Assembly (NCBI GenBank): GCA_015256945.1
Contig: JABZLB010000032.1
Location: 1-31,389 of the forward strand
Reading direction: 5' to 3'
Length of the DNA stretch: 31,389 bases
Source: Prevotellaceae bacterium
GTDB lineage: Bacteria; Bacteroidota; Bacteroidia; Bacteroidales; Bacteroidaceae
Positions 22,574-31,389 of the stretch are shown here, one piece after another (the first letter of the stretch is position 1; every line of letters starts with the position of its first letter). Both the position numbers and the translations under genes were made by a program. Below the pieces are notes generated by a model, which saw only the letters and a program-made list of their open reading frames with translations, made no database searches and was not told where the DNA came from.

Positions 22574-23857
22574 ATGAAGGCAAACATTAAAAAGAACGGA
22601 CAGACGCGAATAGTAATTGCAGGCGGAGGAATAGGCGGTTTAAAGCTGGCAACAAGTCTGCGACATACCGATTATCAGGTAGTATTGATTGACAAAAACA
22701 ACTATAACCAGTTTCCCCCGCTGATATACCAGGTAGCTTCGGCAGGGCTTGAGCCGAGCAATATAGCCTTCCCTTTCAGGCGGATATTTCAGGGATGGAA
22801 AAACTTTTTCTACCGCATGGCCGAGGTAAAAGCCATTGACGAGGAAACAAAAACCATTGAAACCACGGTAGGCAGCATTCAATACGATTATCTTATACTG
22901 GCTGCCGGCGCCACTACTAACTTCTTTGGCAAAAGGAATATCGAGGAAAACACGCTGCCTATGAAGACCGTTACCGAAGCCATGGCGCTGCGAAACACCA
23001 TACTGAGCACGCTCGAGAAGGCCGAAACAGAGGACAATCCCGAGAAGTTGCAGGCGTTGATGAACTTCGTTATCGTTGGCGGAGGTCCGTCAGGAGTGGA
23101 GATAGCGGGAGCACTTGCCGACATGAAGAAGTATGTTCTGCCGCGCGATTATCACGATCTTCTGGAACGATTGCACATCTATCTGCTCAATGCCAGCGAC
23201 CGCTTGTTGCAGGCTATGGACCCGGAACTGTCGGCAAAGGCCGAGGCCGACCTTCGCAAGATGAATGTTCATGTGCGTAACAACTGGATTGTTACCGATT
23301 ACAGCAACGGGGTTATCAGCGTTAAGAACGGCGAACAAATACGTGCAGCCACGGTAATTTGGGTGAGCGGTATCAAGGCTAACACAATAGCAGGCGTACC
23401 ACAAGAGGCTGTTGGCCATAACAACAGGTTAGTATGTGACCGCATGAACCGTGTAAAGGGCATGACAAATGTGTTCTGTATTGGTGACCAGAGCATCATA
23501 GAGGGCGACGAAAACTATCCTTTGGGACATCCCCAGGTGGCGCAAGTAGCTATGCAGCAGGCCGAAAACGTGGCAAAAAATATACAGCTTTGTGAAGCCC
23601 ATCAGGATATGAAGCCGTTTACCTATAACAATTTAGGCACCATGGCTACGATAGGACGCAAACGCGCCGTAGCCGAAATCAGAGGCTTTAAATTCGGCGG
23701 TTTCATAGCCTGGCTGCTGTGGCTGGTAGTTCACCTGCGCTCTATCCTCGGCATAAAAAACAAGCTCAACGTGTTCTTAAACTGGGTTTGGGGATACATT
23801 AATTACAAACAAAACCTGCGTTTAATACTCCGGCCCGAGGAGAATAAGGAAGAATAA
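22574..23857 (+). CDS. type II NADH dehydrogenase (NDH-2)
   Basis: A 427-aa membrane-associated flavoprotein that passes electrons from NADH to quinone without pumping protons. The FAD-binding motif AGGGIGGLKLA (16-26), the second nucleotide-binding motif VIVGGGPSGVEIAG (167-180) and the FCIGDQS motif of the FAD domain are all present. The C-terminus has a hydrophobic segment (GFIAWLLWLVVHLRS) and an aromatic tail, typical of the membrane anchor. A good SD (AAGGAGA, just before GACATATG) and a -7 box at 22521 support the start. A terminator overlaps the stop. It is a single-gene transcript divergent from tatAC. Confidence 0.92.
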   Translation: MKANIKKNGQTRIVIAGGGIGGLKLATSLRHTDYQVVLIDKNNYNQFPPLIYQVASAGLEPSNIAFPFRRIFQGWKNFFYRMAEVKAIDEETKTIETTVGSIQYDYLILAAGATTNFFGKRNIEENTLPMKTVTEAMALRNTILSTLEKAETEDNPEKLQALMNFVIVGGGPSGVEIAGALADMKKYVLPRDYHDLLERLHIYLLNASDRLLQAMDPELSAKAEADLRKMNVHVRNNWIVTDYSNGVISVKNGEQIRAATVIWVSGIKANTIAGVPQEAVGHNNRLVCDRMNRVKGMTNVFCIGDQSIIEGDENYPLGHPQVAQVAMQQAENVAKNIQLCEAHQDMKPFTYNNLGTMATIGRKRAVAEIRGFKFGGFIAWLLWLVVHLRSILGIKNKLNVFLNWVWGYINYKQNLRLILRPEENKEE

Positions 23858-23897
23858 GCCTGCGTTTCTTATATCAGGTGCATGCCTCTGCAGGCTT
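23856..23897 (+). terminator. terminator of the NDH-2 gene
   Basis: AAGCCTGC pairs with GCAGGCTT around a 26-nt loop and is followed by TTC. The stem overlaps the stop codon. Confidence 0.65.
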
Positions 23898-23964
23898 TTC
23901 TATCTGCGAAAACAGTGTGCACATCATGAATAAATCAGGTACACGACACATCAAGACATCATAA

Positions 23965-24020
23965 CAGCCCGTCTCCGACATCATTCAGGTGACGGGCTGC
24001 CGTCCTTATCAATGGTAAGG
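23965..24020 (-). terminator. stem-loops after the SusC/D operon
   Basis: CAGCCCGTC (23965-23973) pairs with GACGGGCTG (23991-23999), and a smaller stem CCTTA/TAAGG lies at 24004-24020. They sit just past the last PUL gene (stop at 24050) on the minus strand. There is no clear T-run. Confidence 0.6.
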
Positions 24021-24049
24021 GCCTTTCTGCCTTAGAATAGAAAACAATG

Positions 24050-25081
24050 CTATTGAAGACCTTTTACATAGTTAAAATATGCCTGTCTCAACTTTTTGGC
24101 TTCCTTCCCATAGGGTCCTGTGGGGCACATATTTTTGTAATACTGAAACGAAACGGCCTTGCTCACCTTGTCAATACCCAGTTCTACTGTAAGCTGTTGC
24201 CTGATTCGCTCAAACGATGCCGGCGAATCTGAAATGGTAAACGTCTCAAGATCGGTCCAGAATTCGCCCCGATAAGCTGTATTTTCTGTATAGAGTCCCC
24301 TGGCTGCTGCTTTGTAATAATCGGCCAGTTGGGTCATCTTTACATGACCAACACCCACACCATCCTGCAACATAACGACCTGCAGATTCGCCTTTGACAG
24401 TTCAGCCATAAAGTGTTGCAGCTGCTGAGCTGACGTTAAATTGCTATTCCAGAAAGCAGCTATCGAAACAGGCTTGTTATTAATTTGATGCAACTTGTCT
24501 GATATTTTGTTGATAAACAAATCGCGGAACAACGCTACCTTCTCATCAGTATTATAGGCATTCGGCTCGGGTTCGTGCGGAATATACCAGCCTTTGAACG
24601 CCTTGCTGCTGCCAAACAGCGCATTAACCTGTTGTGCAACGGTGATACAACGGTCAGCATGCAGTTTTAACCAGTCGGCATTAGTTTGATTTTGCCAATA
24701 GCTATTATCGAAATAAAGCCCGATATACACATCCATGTGTTTCAGTTCGGCTGCTGCAAGCAAGCGTGCAAGAGCGTATTTTCCCTTATTTGGCGCAAAA
24801 CTATTGTCGGCATCATACCATACTTTATCGTTGAAGGCAGCGAATTGTACAATTACTGTATTGAAGCCAGTCTTCTTCATTCCTTCGAGCAGGCTGTTCC
24901 ATTGATAGGGTGCCCAGTCGTCTTTATCAAAAAATTCAACGAAAGAACCCGTGAGGGCCTTACGCGAATCAACTTGAATATAATCGGCATCATTGGTAAC
25001 CGGCTCTGAATTATCACTGCTACAACTGCATATAAACAGCGACAGGAGGAGCGATATAAACAGGAAAAACTTTTTCATCAT
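24050..25081 (-). CDS. lipoprotein with DUF4434-like TIM-barrel domain
   Basis: A 343-aa surface or outer-membrane lipoprotein. The signal peptide ends in a lipobox (LFICSC, Cys20). The rest resembles DUF4434-like domains of Bacteroidota: a TIM-barrel type fold with GSFVEFFD (45-52), GFNTVIVQF (72-80), VYIGLYFDN (118-126) and WYIPHEPEP (165-173), where Glu170 and Glu172 could be catalytic. It is the last gene of the SusC/D operon, 150 bp after the surface lipoprotein, past a hairpin. I place it as a probable glycan-active enzyme without knowing the substrate. The family name is from memory and should be checked. Start M1 or M2 (MMKK). Confidence 0.75.
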   Translation of the reverse strand: MMKKFFLFISLLLSLFICSCSSDNSEPVTNDADYIQVDSRKALTGSFVEFFDKDDWAPYQWNSLLEGMKKTGFNTVIVQFAAFNDKVWYDADNSFAPNKGKYALARLLAAAELKHMDVYIGLYFDNSYWQNQTNADWLKLHADRCITVAQQVNALFGSSKAFKGWYIPHEPEPNAYNTDEKVALFRDLFINKISDKLHQINNKPVSIAAFWNSNLTSAQQLQHFMAELSKANLQVVMLQDGVGVGHVKMTQLADYYKAAARGLYTENTAYRGEFWTDLETFTISDSPASFERIRQQLTVELGIDKVSKAVSFQYYKNMCPTGPYGKEAKKLRQAYFNYVKGLQ

Positions 25082-25136
25082 TTTTAATTTGTGAATTGAA
25101 TAAAATTTTCAGCAAGAAGGATGATGACGGGAAGAA

Positions 25137-25175
25137 GAAAGCGAAAGAGGCATAATCTGCCCTCTTTACGCTTTC
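25137..25175 (-). other. hairpin between the third and fourth PUL genes
   Basis: GAAAGCG-AAAGAGG pairs with CCTCTTTACGCTTTC (14 of 15 pairs with one bulge). GACGG/CCGTC pairs lie outside it. It is in the 149-bp gap between the PKD lipoprotein and the DUF4434-like gene. A role in partial termination or in giving different mRNA levels is possible. Confidence 0.6.
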
Positions 25176-25230
25176 TGCTCCTGCCGTCTTTTTACATCAT
25201 ATTGCACTTTTTAAAAACACTTATGCCGTC

Positions 25231-26064
25231 TTATGGCTTACGTTTAAAGCTCCATCCCCAGCCAACGCCGGAGCCTGGTGCTGATGTGGGTTCGTTTTGC
25301 AACTGCCAAAGCACAAGCTCATCGTCTGTAAGCTTCATAATTCTATACACCCCCGTTGCCGCTGCAGCCGCTTCCGTACAGTTCACATTGTGGTCAAGAA
25401 TGAACGGATCTTTAATTGTTATCGTCATATTCTCAGTGTCAAGGATGAACGTTCCACGCAAACCGGGATCACCTGCCACGTGATGGTAAGTGTAATTTAC
25501 GCCTCCTACAAGGTCGAATGTCATTTCACCGTTTATATCTGGCGTAATACGGACACACTGTCCCCAGCTTGCAGAAGGCTTCCAATTGTTGGGATAGTTC
25601 ACCAAATCGCCCGTAGTTTGATAACAATAATCGGGTGTTCCTGTTGCAGGATTGGTGTTATATACCCATGTTCGGCCTGTACCATTACCCGTTAACTCCT
25701 TCCAAACAGGGCGCGAAGCAACGGCAAGGTCCGTGGTTGCCACATGAAAGGTGGTGTCTGCAGATATTTCTTGCGCCCCCTCACCGTAAATAGTGACATC
25801 AACTTTATACGTTCCGGCCAGAGGATAATAGGATGTAACTGTACCGGGACCAGGCGCAATGACCTGTCCGTTGCCCATATCCCAATGATAAATATATCCA
25901 TTTTCAGCCTGAGCTGTAAAGACAGGATTATGCTCGTCAGTCGCAGTCATCGTAAGTTTTATATTTGAAGGAGCCGGCCCCATTTTACCCTGTTCCATAC
26001 GTTGCGGCTCACAGGCTGACAGAAAAGCCAATATTGCAATCGCAAAATAAATATGTTTTTTCAT
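25231..26064 (-). CDS. PKD-domain surface lipoprotein (putative glycan-binding protein)
   Basis: A 277-aa lipoprotein (lipobox FLSAC, Cys18). After a short linker comes a PKD-like beta-sandwich (about 34-108: PVFTAQAENGYIYHWDMGNG, then YYPLAGTYKVDV), then a C-terminal all-beta domain of unknown type with Trp-rich ends (GWGWSFKRKP). This is the usual layout of a surface glycan-binding protein placed after SusC/SusD; the job would be to hold the polysaccharide at the cell surface. The glycan cannot be read from the sequence. It lies 125 bp after susD and is part of the PUL operon. Confidence 0.8.
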   Translation of the reverse strand: MKKHIYFAIAILAFLSACEPQRMEQGKMGPAPSNIKLTMTATDEHNPVFTAQAENGYIYHWDMGNGQVIAPGPGTVTSYYPLAGTYKVDVTIYGEGAQEISADTTFHVATTDLAVASRPVWKELTGNGTGRTWVYNTNPATGTPDYCYQTTGDLVNYPNNWKPSASWGQCVRITPDINGEMTFDLVGGVNYTYHHVAGDPGLRGTFILDTENMTITIKDPFILDHNVNCTEAAAAATGVYRIMKLTDDELVLWQLQNEPTSAPGSGVGWGWSFKRKP

Positions 26065-26188
26065 TGTTTCCTTTGTTTTGGTTTACTTGTTCAGTAGATT
26101 TAAAGCCTTCATAAGTTTTTTATTTCGTATCATTTTCTTTGTTAAACACTTACTTAAAAACTTATATCATGCTTCATTCCTTAAATTA

Positions 26189-27652
26189 TCAATATGGATT
26201 TTGCTTCAAATTCGGGTTCAAATTAATCTCTCTCTGCGGTATCGGAAAGTATCGTTTACTATCGATATAGCCCTCCATGAGCGCTCCCCGCCCCGTACGA
26301 ACAAGGTCCCAATAGCGATGGCCCTCCATCGCCAGCTCAACACGGCGTTCATGATACACAGCTTTGAGCGGGTCGGACAGATATGGAGTAGCCCCCAATC
26401 CAACCCTGGCGCGCACCCGATTAAGTGGTGTTTGCCAGTCGCTGTTGTTGTGTACTGCAGCCTCAGCCTGCCAAAGCAGAACTTCGGCAAAGCGAATGAC
26501 ACGTACGTTTAAGCTGGCAGCATCAACCATATCAGGGCGCTGGCTCTTAGGTAATGTGCCTTTGCGCTTGCAATAACCTGTATGAGGTGCGTCAGGATTG
26601 TGCACAGCATCATAGTTTGTATAAATAATCTCCTCATCAGGAGTGCCTTGCCACAGTACGTCACCGTGCTTAATGATTGTCCATTCACGGCGGGGGTCAC
26701 CTGCTTCATATTCATCATACAGGTTCTGTGTAGGCTGATCGAATCCCCATCCGCCATTACGGTTGTCGCGTGACCGATGATAAATTTCCATCATACTGCC
26801 TTCGTTTTCGTCACCCCACCCCGTCATTTTGAAGTCTTTCAGCTGAATATCGAATACCGATTCGATACCATTGTCGGTAGCCAGCGTAAAAAGATCACCG
26901 TAATTAGGCTGTAAATCATAGTCGCCTGAAGCCACAATAGCCTTCGCTTGTTGTTCAGCCTCAGCCCATTTCTCCTCAAAAATATAGCACTTAGTGAGGA
27001 AAGCAGCTGCCGATCCCCACGTAGCACGCCCCAATTCTGAGGCTGGCATATCTTTCTTATGGGGTAAACCTTCCATCGCTGCTTTAAAATCGTCTTCTAC
27101 AAAAGCCCAGCATCTCTCCATTGTATCACGCGGACCTTTATACTCTGACGGGGCTAAAACATGATCGACTATTGGCACAGCCCCGAACACTTTCATCAAA
27201 CAGAAGTAATAATAACCACGCATAAAACGAGCCTCCGCAACGAAACGCTTACGCACTTCTTCCTTAATCACATGATTATCCTTTAATCCTTCTATAAGAC
27301 AATTGGCGCGATTGATGCCCTCATAGTTCTCAGACCACGCATTTGCAAGCGTTGCAAGCTCGGGCGTTGCCCTGAAATGTTCGAGGTCATATATCTGTGG
27401 CTGATCATTATCACCGCCTCCTCCTTTGACGGCATCGTCAGAAACTACGTCACCAATGGCCCAATCGAGATACTGAATATATCCCATCCAGCCGGCAGGA
27501 TCGTAAATTCCGACCAGAGCACTGTACGCAGTCTTCTCACTTGAAAAGAAGGTTTTCTGATCGATATTAGGCACAGGCGTATCCAAAAAGCTTTCGCACG
27601 AGCTAAAACCCAACAGTGCACACGAGAGTGCATAAATGATATATCTTTTCAT
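26189..27652 (-). CDS. SusD/RagB-family lipoprotein
   Basis: A 487-aa outer-membrane lipoprotein that works as the lid of the SusC transporter and helps bind the nutrient. The signal peptide has a lipobox with Cys19 (LLGFSSC). The mature start ESFLDTPVPNIDQKTFFSSEKTAYSALVGIYD is typical of the family, and the C-terminal TPLNRVRARVGL...YHERRVELAMEGHRYWDLVRTG is the characteristic SusD motif. It starts 45 bp after the susC stop, in the same operon. Confidence 0.94.
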   Translation of the reverse strand: MKRYIIYALSCALLGFSSCESFLDTPVPNIDQKTFFSSEKTAYSALVGIYDPAGWMGYIQYLDWAIGDVVSDDAVKGGGGDNDQPQIYDLEHFRATPELATLANAWSENYEGINRANCLIEGLKDNHVIKEEVRKRFVAEARFMRGYYYFCLMKVFGAVPIVDHVLAPSEYKGPRDTMERCWAFVEDDFKAAMEGLPHKKDMPASELGRATWGSAAAFLTKCYIFEEKWAEAEQQAKAIVASGDYDLQPNYGDLFTLATDNGIESVFDIQLKDFKMTGWGDENEGSMMEIYHRSRDNRNGGWGFDQPTQNLYDEYEAGDPRREWTIIKHGDVLWQGTPDEEIIYTNYDAVHNPDAPHTGYCKRKGTLPKSQRPDMVDAASLNVRVIRFAEVLLWQAEAAVHNNSDWQTPLNRVRARVGLGATPYLSDPLKAVYHERRVELAMEGHRYWDLVRTGRGALMEGYIDSKRYFPIPQREINLNPNLKQNPY

Positions 27653-27697
27653 TACTTTTTGTTTTTTAGATGGTTTGTTTTGTCATCGCTCTTACAC

Positions 27698-30600
27698 TTA
27701 TAAAGTTACGTTCAAACCTATGCTGTATAAGCGGGGTGAAGGATAGAAGCCACGGTCAACACCTATATCCAAAGGGTCAGTACCATTCTTCATACCAATT
27801 TCAGGATCCAGGCCTGTATATCTGGTGAAAGTATAGACATTCTGTCCGCTTACATACATACGGACACTACGAATACCTATCTTTGACGTCAGCATTGAAG
27901 GTAAAGTATAACCCAACTGTATCATTTTGATACGCAGATATGAACCATCTTCAAGATACCTGTCAGACTGCATAATCGAGTTATTCGCGTCTAATCCGCC
28001 CAAACGTGGGAAGCGTGGATCGTTCTGTGTGCCCTCACCGTGCCAGCGTTTCACCATATCGGCCGAGTAATTATACACCAGGCTCTGGGTAGAACGCGTG
28101 TAAGTTGCCGGACCATTGTAAATTTTGTTGCCATAAACGCCCTGCAACATCACGCTTAAATCGAAACCCTTATAACTTGCCGAGGCATTAAACGAATAGC
28201 TGAACTTGGGTAGCGGACTGCCCAGATACGTATAGTTTTCGCTGCTAAACAGGTCATCTTTGTTCACTAACCGATAGCGAATATCACCGGGGGCTACGTT
28301 TTTCTGTGCGTGCTGCGCATTAACCTCCTGCCAATTCTGGAACAAACCGTCAGTCTTTAAACCATAGAATTGTGCTATCGGCTTCCCTACTGTTGTACGT
28401 GTTAAATAGGCAGCGTTCATAAATGATGCTCCTTCAATATAGGCATTATTGGCTCCAAGGTCAAGAACGCGGTTCTTAATGGTAGTGAAATTAGCCCCAA
28501 CCGAGTAGCCAACAGGATGATCATAATTCTTGTATTGTAAAGAAAGTTCTATACCCTGGTTGCGCATCTTACCTGCATTCTGGAAAGGAGCTACCGCAAT
28601 ACCGGTTTGTCCGGGTACGGGAACTCGCAATAACATATCGCTTGTAGTTTTATTAAACAATTCGATAGTTCCAGTAAGTTTACTATTAAACAGGGCAAAA
28701 TCGATACCAAGATTAGTAGTTGTCGTTGTCTCCCACTTCAATTCCTTATTACCTGCACTGTTAAAGCTAAAGCCTGGACTAAGCACTCCTCCAATAGGAT
28801 AGTTGGAACCCGATGATGCAAATGTTGCATACGAATAGGCATCTACACTGCGTTCGTTACCAATCTGCCCCCAGCCGAGTCGTAATTTCAGGTTGTCGAG
28901 CCACTTTACAGGCTTCATAAACTTCTCTTCTGTAACGCGCCAGCCTGCTGATACTGACGGGAATGTACCCCAACGATGTCCGCGTACGAACTTTGAGGAA
29001 CCGTCAAGGCGCATACTTGCTGTAAGAAGATAGCGCTCTAAATAATTATAATTCACACGTGCAAAGCCTGAAGCCAGATTATTTCCCGACGTAATGCCAC
29101 GAGCTGCAGCCGCATTATCCTTGGTGCGTGCGTTGTTAATATACATTACTCCTGCATCATCAACAGGAATATCCTTAACCGAAGCTTCTAAGCTTTTGTA
29201 TGTAACGGCATACGATTCGCAGCCCAACATGGCCTGCATACTGTGGTTACCCATTTTCATATCATAGGTAAGGGTATTCGTAAACTGGCGCATCCAGGTA
29301 CTGTACGTTGAGTTTGTCAACGAGTTTACATTCGGATTCTGCTGACCTGCAAACACATAATATACAGGTATATAGCTTGCAAACTCGTTGTTTGTGTATT
29401 CTGTGTAAAACGAAGAACGTAATTTAAGATTCTTCATGAAACTGATTTCGCCATACACATTTGCAAGAACACGATAGGCTATATTCTTAGGATTGTTATA
29501 TTCAATTTTAGCAAGCGGATTATGTATGGTGCTGAACGTTGACTTGGAAAAGCTTCCATCTTCATTGTAAGCGGGCGTAATAGGGTCGCGCGTAAACGTA
29601 GTCATAATTGGACTTGTCCACTCATCATTCTCAATTCCACCTCTATGTTTCGAACGTATAAGCGTAATATTCTCACCAACAGTAAGCCACGAATTGGCTT
29701 TAAAATCAGAATTTGCACGCAAGGTAACGCGATTGAACGATGTTTTATTAATGATACCATCCTGTCCGAAAGTGTTCAGGCTAAGGAAATAGGTGTTTTT
29801 GTCATTACCTCCTGATACTGAAAAATCAACATTACTTACGGGAGCGTTCTTATGTAAAATAGCATCAAAGTAGTCAACAGTAGGTAATGTGCGCGTGTCT
29901 TCGATGAGCGGTGCTCCGCCTAAGCCCACAGAGACCTCGTTTCGCAACATGCCCCACGTAGGACCATCACAAACAACGCCCGACCTCCACACGTTCTGTA
30001 CACCATAATAAGCCGACAAACTTATAACGGCATTGCCCGCATTGCCTTTCTTCGTTGTTATAATAACAACGCCGTTAGCACCGCGTGATCCATAGATAGC
30101 AGTGGCAGAAGCATCCTTCAACACCTGAACGCTTTCTATATCGCCTGTGCTCAGGAAGTTAATATCGCCCACCATCATGCCGTCTACCACGTACAGCGGG
30201 TCAGAATTATTCAGTGTTCCAATACCACGCACACGCACAGTCATCCCGGCTCCCGGCGATCCCGAGAAACTTGTAACGTCTACACCTGCCACCTGGCCTT
30301 GCAAAGCCTGGCTTAACATCGACGCCGACAACTTATTAACTTCCTTCATATCCACTACCGAAATGGCACCGGTAAGGTCCTTTTTCTTCTGAGTGCCGTA
30401 GCCTACAACAACTACTTCACCCACTGTTTTTGACATTTCGCCCAGCGAAACTGTCAAATTGCTTTTACCCGTAACATTAACTCTCCTGGGCGAATAGCCT
30501 ACATAGGAAAATGACAACAACGAATCGGCAGCTTGAATCTTTATTACAAACTCTCCGTTAACATCAGTAGTTGCTCCGGCCTTGCTCTTCAACGCAAATA

Positions 30601-30745
30601 CCGTAACGCCTGTAAGAGGTTCGTTCGTTTCGGCGTCCTGCACAACTCCTTTAATGGTTCGCACACCTCCACTCTGTCCCCACATGCAAACGGGCGTCAA
30701 AGCGAGTACAAACAGCATCAAAAATTGAATGCCTTTTAATTTCAT
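27698..30745 (-). CDS. SusC/RagA-family TonB-dependent outer-membrane transporter
   Basis: A 1015-aa transporter that imports oligosaccharides across the outer membrane, energised by TonB. A signal peptide (about 1-23) is followed by a carboxypeptidase-D-like domain (KGVVQDAETNEP, about 32-100), a TonB-box-like EVVVVGYGTQKKKDLTG (110-126), a plug domain (about 115-230) and a 22-strand barrel ending GLNVTL. It is the first gene of the PUL, with a -7 box at 30781-30788. No anti-sigma or hybrid two-component regulator is visible in this window, so its regulator may lie beyond the right edge. Confidence 0.95.
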   Translation of the reverse strand: MKLKGIQFLMLFVLALTPVCMWGQSGGVRTIKGVVQDAETNEPLTGVTVFALKSKAGATTDVNGEFVIKIQAADSLLSFSYVGYSPRRVNVTGKSNLTVSLGEMSKTVGEVVVVGYGTQKKKDLTGAISVVDMKEVNKLSASMLSQALQGQVAGVDVTSFSGSPGAGMTVRVRGIGTLNNSDPLYVVDGMMVGDINFLSTGDIESVQVLKDASATAIYGSRGANGVVIITTKKGNAGNAVISLSAYYGVQNVWRSGVVCDGPTWGMLRNEVSVGLGGAPLIEDTRTLPTVDYFDAILHKNAPVSNVDFSVSGGNDKNTYFLSLNTFGQDGIINKTSFNRVTLRANSDFKANSWLTVGENITLIRSKHRGGIENDEWTSPIMTTFTRDPITPAYNEDGSFSKSTFSTIHNPLAKIEYNNPKNIAYRVLANVYGEISFMKNLKLRSSFYTEYTNNEFASYIPVYYVFAGQQNPNVNSLTNSTYSTWMRQFTNTLTYDMKMGNHSMQAMLGCESYAVTYKSLEASVKDIPVDDAGVMYINNARTKDNAAAARGITSGNNLASGFARVNYNYLERYLLTASMRLDGSSKFVRGHRWGTFPSVSAGWRVTEEKFMKPVKWLDNLKLRLGWGQIGNERSVDAYSYATFASSGSNYPIGGVLSPGFSFNSAGNKELKWETTTTTNLGIDFALFNSKLTGTIELFNKTTSDMLLRVPVPGQTGIAVAPFQNAGKMRNQGIELSLQYKNYDHPVGYSVGANFTTIKNRVLDLGANNAYIEGASFMNAAYLTRTTVGKPIAQFYGLKTDGLFQNWQEVNAQHAQKNVAPGDIRYRLVNKDDLFSSENYTYLGSPLPKFSYSFNASASYKGFDLSVMLQGVYGNKIYNGPATYTRSTQSLVYNYSADMVKRWHGEGTQNDPRFPRLGGLDANNSIMQSDRYLEDGSYLRIKMIQLGYTLPSMLTSKIGIRSVRMYVSGQNVYTFTRYTGLDPEIGMKNGTDPLDIGVDRGFYPSPRLYSIGLNVTL

Positions 30746-30780
30746 AACAATTATTTTTTAGTGATAGATTGATTCGGCCT

Positions 30781-30788
30781 CAAATGTA
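30781..30788 (-). promoter_or_regulatory. -7 box for the SusC/D operon
   Basis: TACATTTG on the minus strand, about 36 bp before the susC ATG at 30745. It fits TAnnTTTG. Confidence 0.6.
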
Positions 30789-31288
30789 GGGAAAATAATA
30801 TAAAACCGAAAAGACTATTTAAAATTTTCTTTGTATTTAAACGTTTTTAACGTTGCGTTTTGTAAAATACTTCATATTTCAACAATAATTTTTGTTATAT
30901 TCGGATGCTATACAAAATAAATTAGGCGGAGAAATCTATTTTATATCACACGCAAAACACCAGTTACTTTCGTCTGTTCTTATTCTACGCGCTAACAATT
31001 ATAATTAAGGTGTGCCATGATTTACATTTAGAAAAAACCTGACAACACCTCTCTTCTCCTGCGCTTATTTCAAAATTCAACAGTCCTGGTTGCAAATAAG
31101 CCCAAAATGAAGCATCTTCTTAAGTTGTTGTCAATCAGTATATTACACAAAATTTAGCCCTTATCTGCCAATATATATGCTATATCCCCTTACCCTCTGT
31201 TACACCCTGGTTATACGTTTACGGCACTATTGTGTGATAATTACGATGTAAGATAATTATTAAAATGTATCTAATTGAAAATAAAGAA

Positions 31289-31319
31289 GTTACCTTGTTT
31301 GTACAACCAAACTGGTAAC
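31289..31319. other. stem-loop near the right edge
   Basis: GTTACC (31289-31294) pairs with GGTAAC (31314-31319), and GTTTG/CAAAC pairs continue inside, for an 11-bp stem with a small internal loop. The neighbours on the right are outside the window, so its role is unclear. Confidence 0.4.
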
Positions 31320-31389
31320 GATTTGGAAACGAGTGAGCTACTTGGCTTCGCTGTTTTCTGCCTAACAAAGAACGCTTGTTATTCTGTTT

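Larger units (their letters stand above)
30746..31389. other. gene-free stretch upstream of susC
   Basis: No gene is supported on either strand. It holds the susC promoter, a separated inverted repeat TGACAACA (31040-31047) / TGTTGTCA (31126-31133), and a stem-loop at 31289-31319. One minus-strand frame is open from the right edge to about 31226, but its translation looks non-coding. Confidence 0.5.

Noticed and set aside
31226..31389. Minus-strand open frame entering from the right edge
   Set aside because: Translation is low in typical domain features and AT-rich; no start or family match can be seen.

Overview
The window looks like chromosomal DNA of a Prevotella-type member of the Bacteroidota. 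Reasons: a SusC/SusD pair with surface lipoproteins, a BspA-type leucine-rich-repeat surface protein with the typical Prevotella C-terminal motif, LtaS-like and PAP2 proteins in a Gram-negative setting, and at least eleven Bacteroidota-type -7 boxes (TAnnTTTG) placed before genes. No rRNA, tRNA, CRISPR array, insertion sequence or phage gene was seen.

Layout. 1-563: gene-free, with a GC-rich four-unit repeat at the left edge and an A/T-rich periodic tract next to fhs. 564-3506 (-): ugd then fhs. 3575-6408: divergent glycosidases, a secreted GH27 alpha-galactosidase with a C-terminal carbohydrate-binding domain (-) and a secreted clan-A (GH5-like) hydrolase (+). An AraC-type regulator (6540-7442, -) converges on the second one across a strong hairpin. 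7711-11473 (-): a long-leader transcript with a BspA-like gene whose signal peptide is split from the body by a one-base frame break, followed by a 77-aa KKxYxxP peptide gene. 12074-12754 (-): a DoxX-family membrane protein, possibly preceded by a 57-aa ORF. 13134-15821 (+): mutS2. 15918-19862 (+): a compact operon of an unknown WG-like protein, an LtaS-type phosphoglycerol transferase, a PAP2 phosphatase and TrmO. 20015-20254 (+): an orphan winged helix resembling the tail of Fic-type proteins. 20851-21021 (+): a second KKxYxxP peptide. 21300-22340 (-): tatA-tatC. 22574-23857 (+): a type II NADH dehydrogenase. 24050-30745 (-): a polysaccharide-utilisation operon (SusC, SusD, PKD surface lipoprotein, DUF4434-like lipoprotein). 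30746-31389: its gene-free upstream region.

How the parts fit. The SusC/D operon and the GH27/GH5-like pair are glycan acquisition systems; the AraC regulator may control the latter. The LtaS/PAP2 operon suggests phosphoglycerol or lipid-phosphate chemistry at the envelope. Tat and NDH-2 are housekeeping.

The most unusual signals are: (1) three intergenic copies of an element made of four 11-bp GC-rich near-palindromes at strict 22-23 bp spacing; (2) two small Asp-rich peptides sharing a KKxYxxP N-terminus, one of them below the usual ORF size cutoff; (3) the frame break in the BspA gene behind a ~285-nt leader with three evenly spaced AGAGTTGT repeats; (4) the orphan Fic-type winged helix behind a 4 x 11 bp tandem repeat and a cluster of TTACA/TGTAA half-sites.
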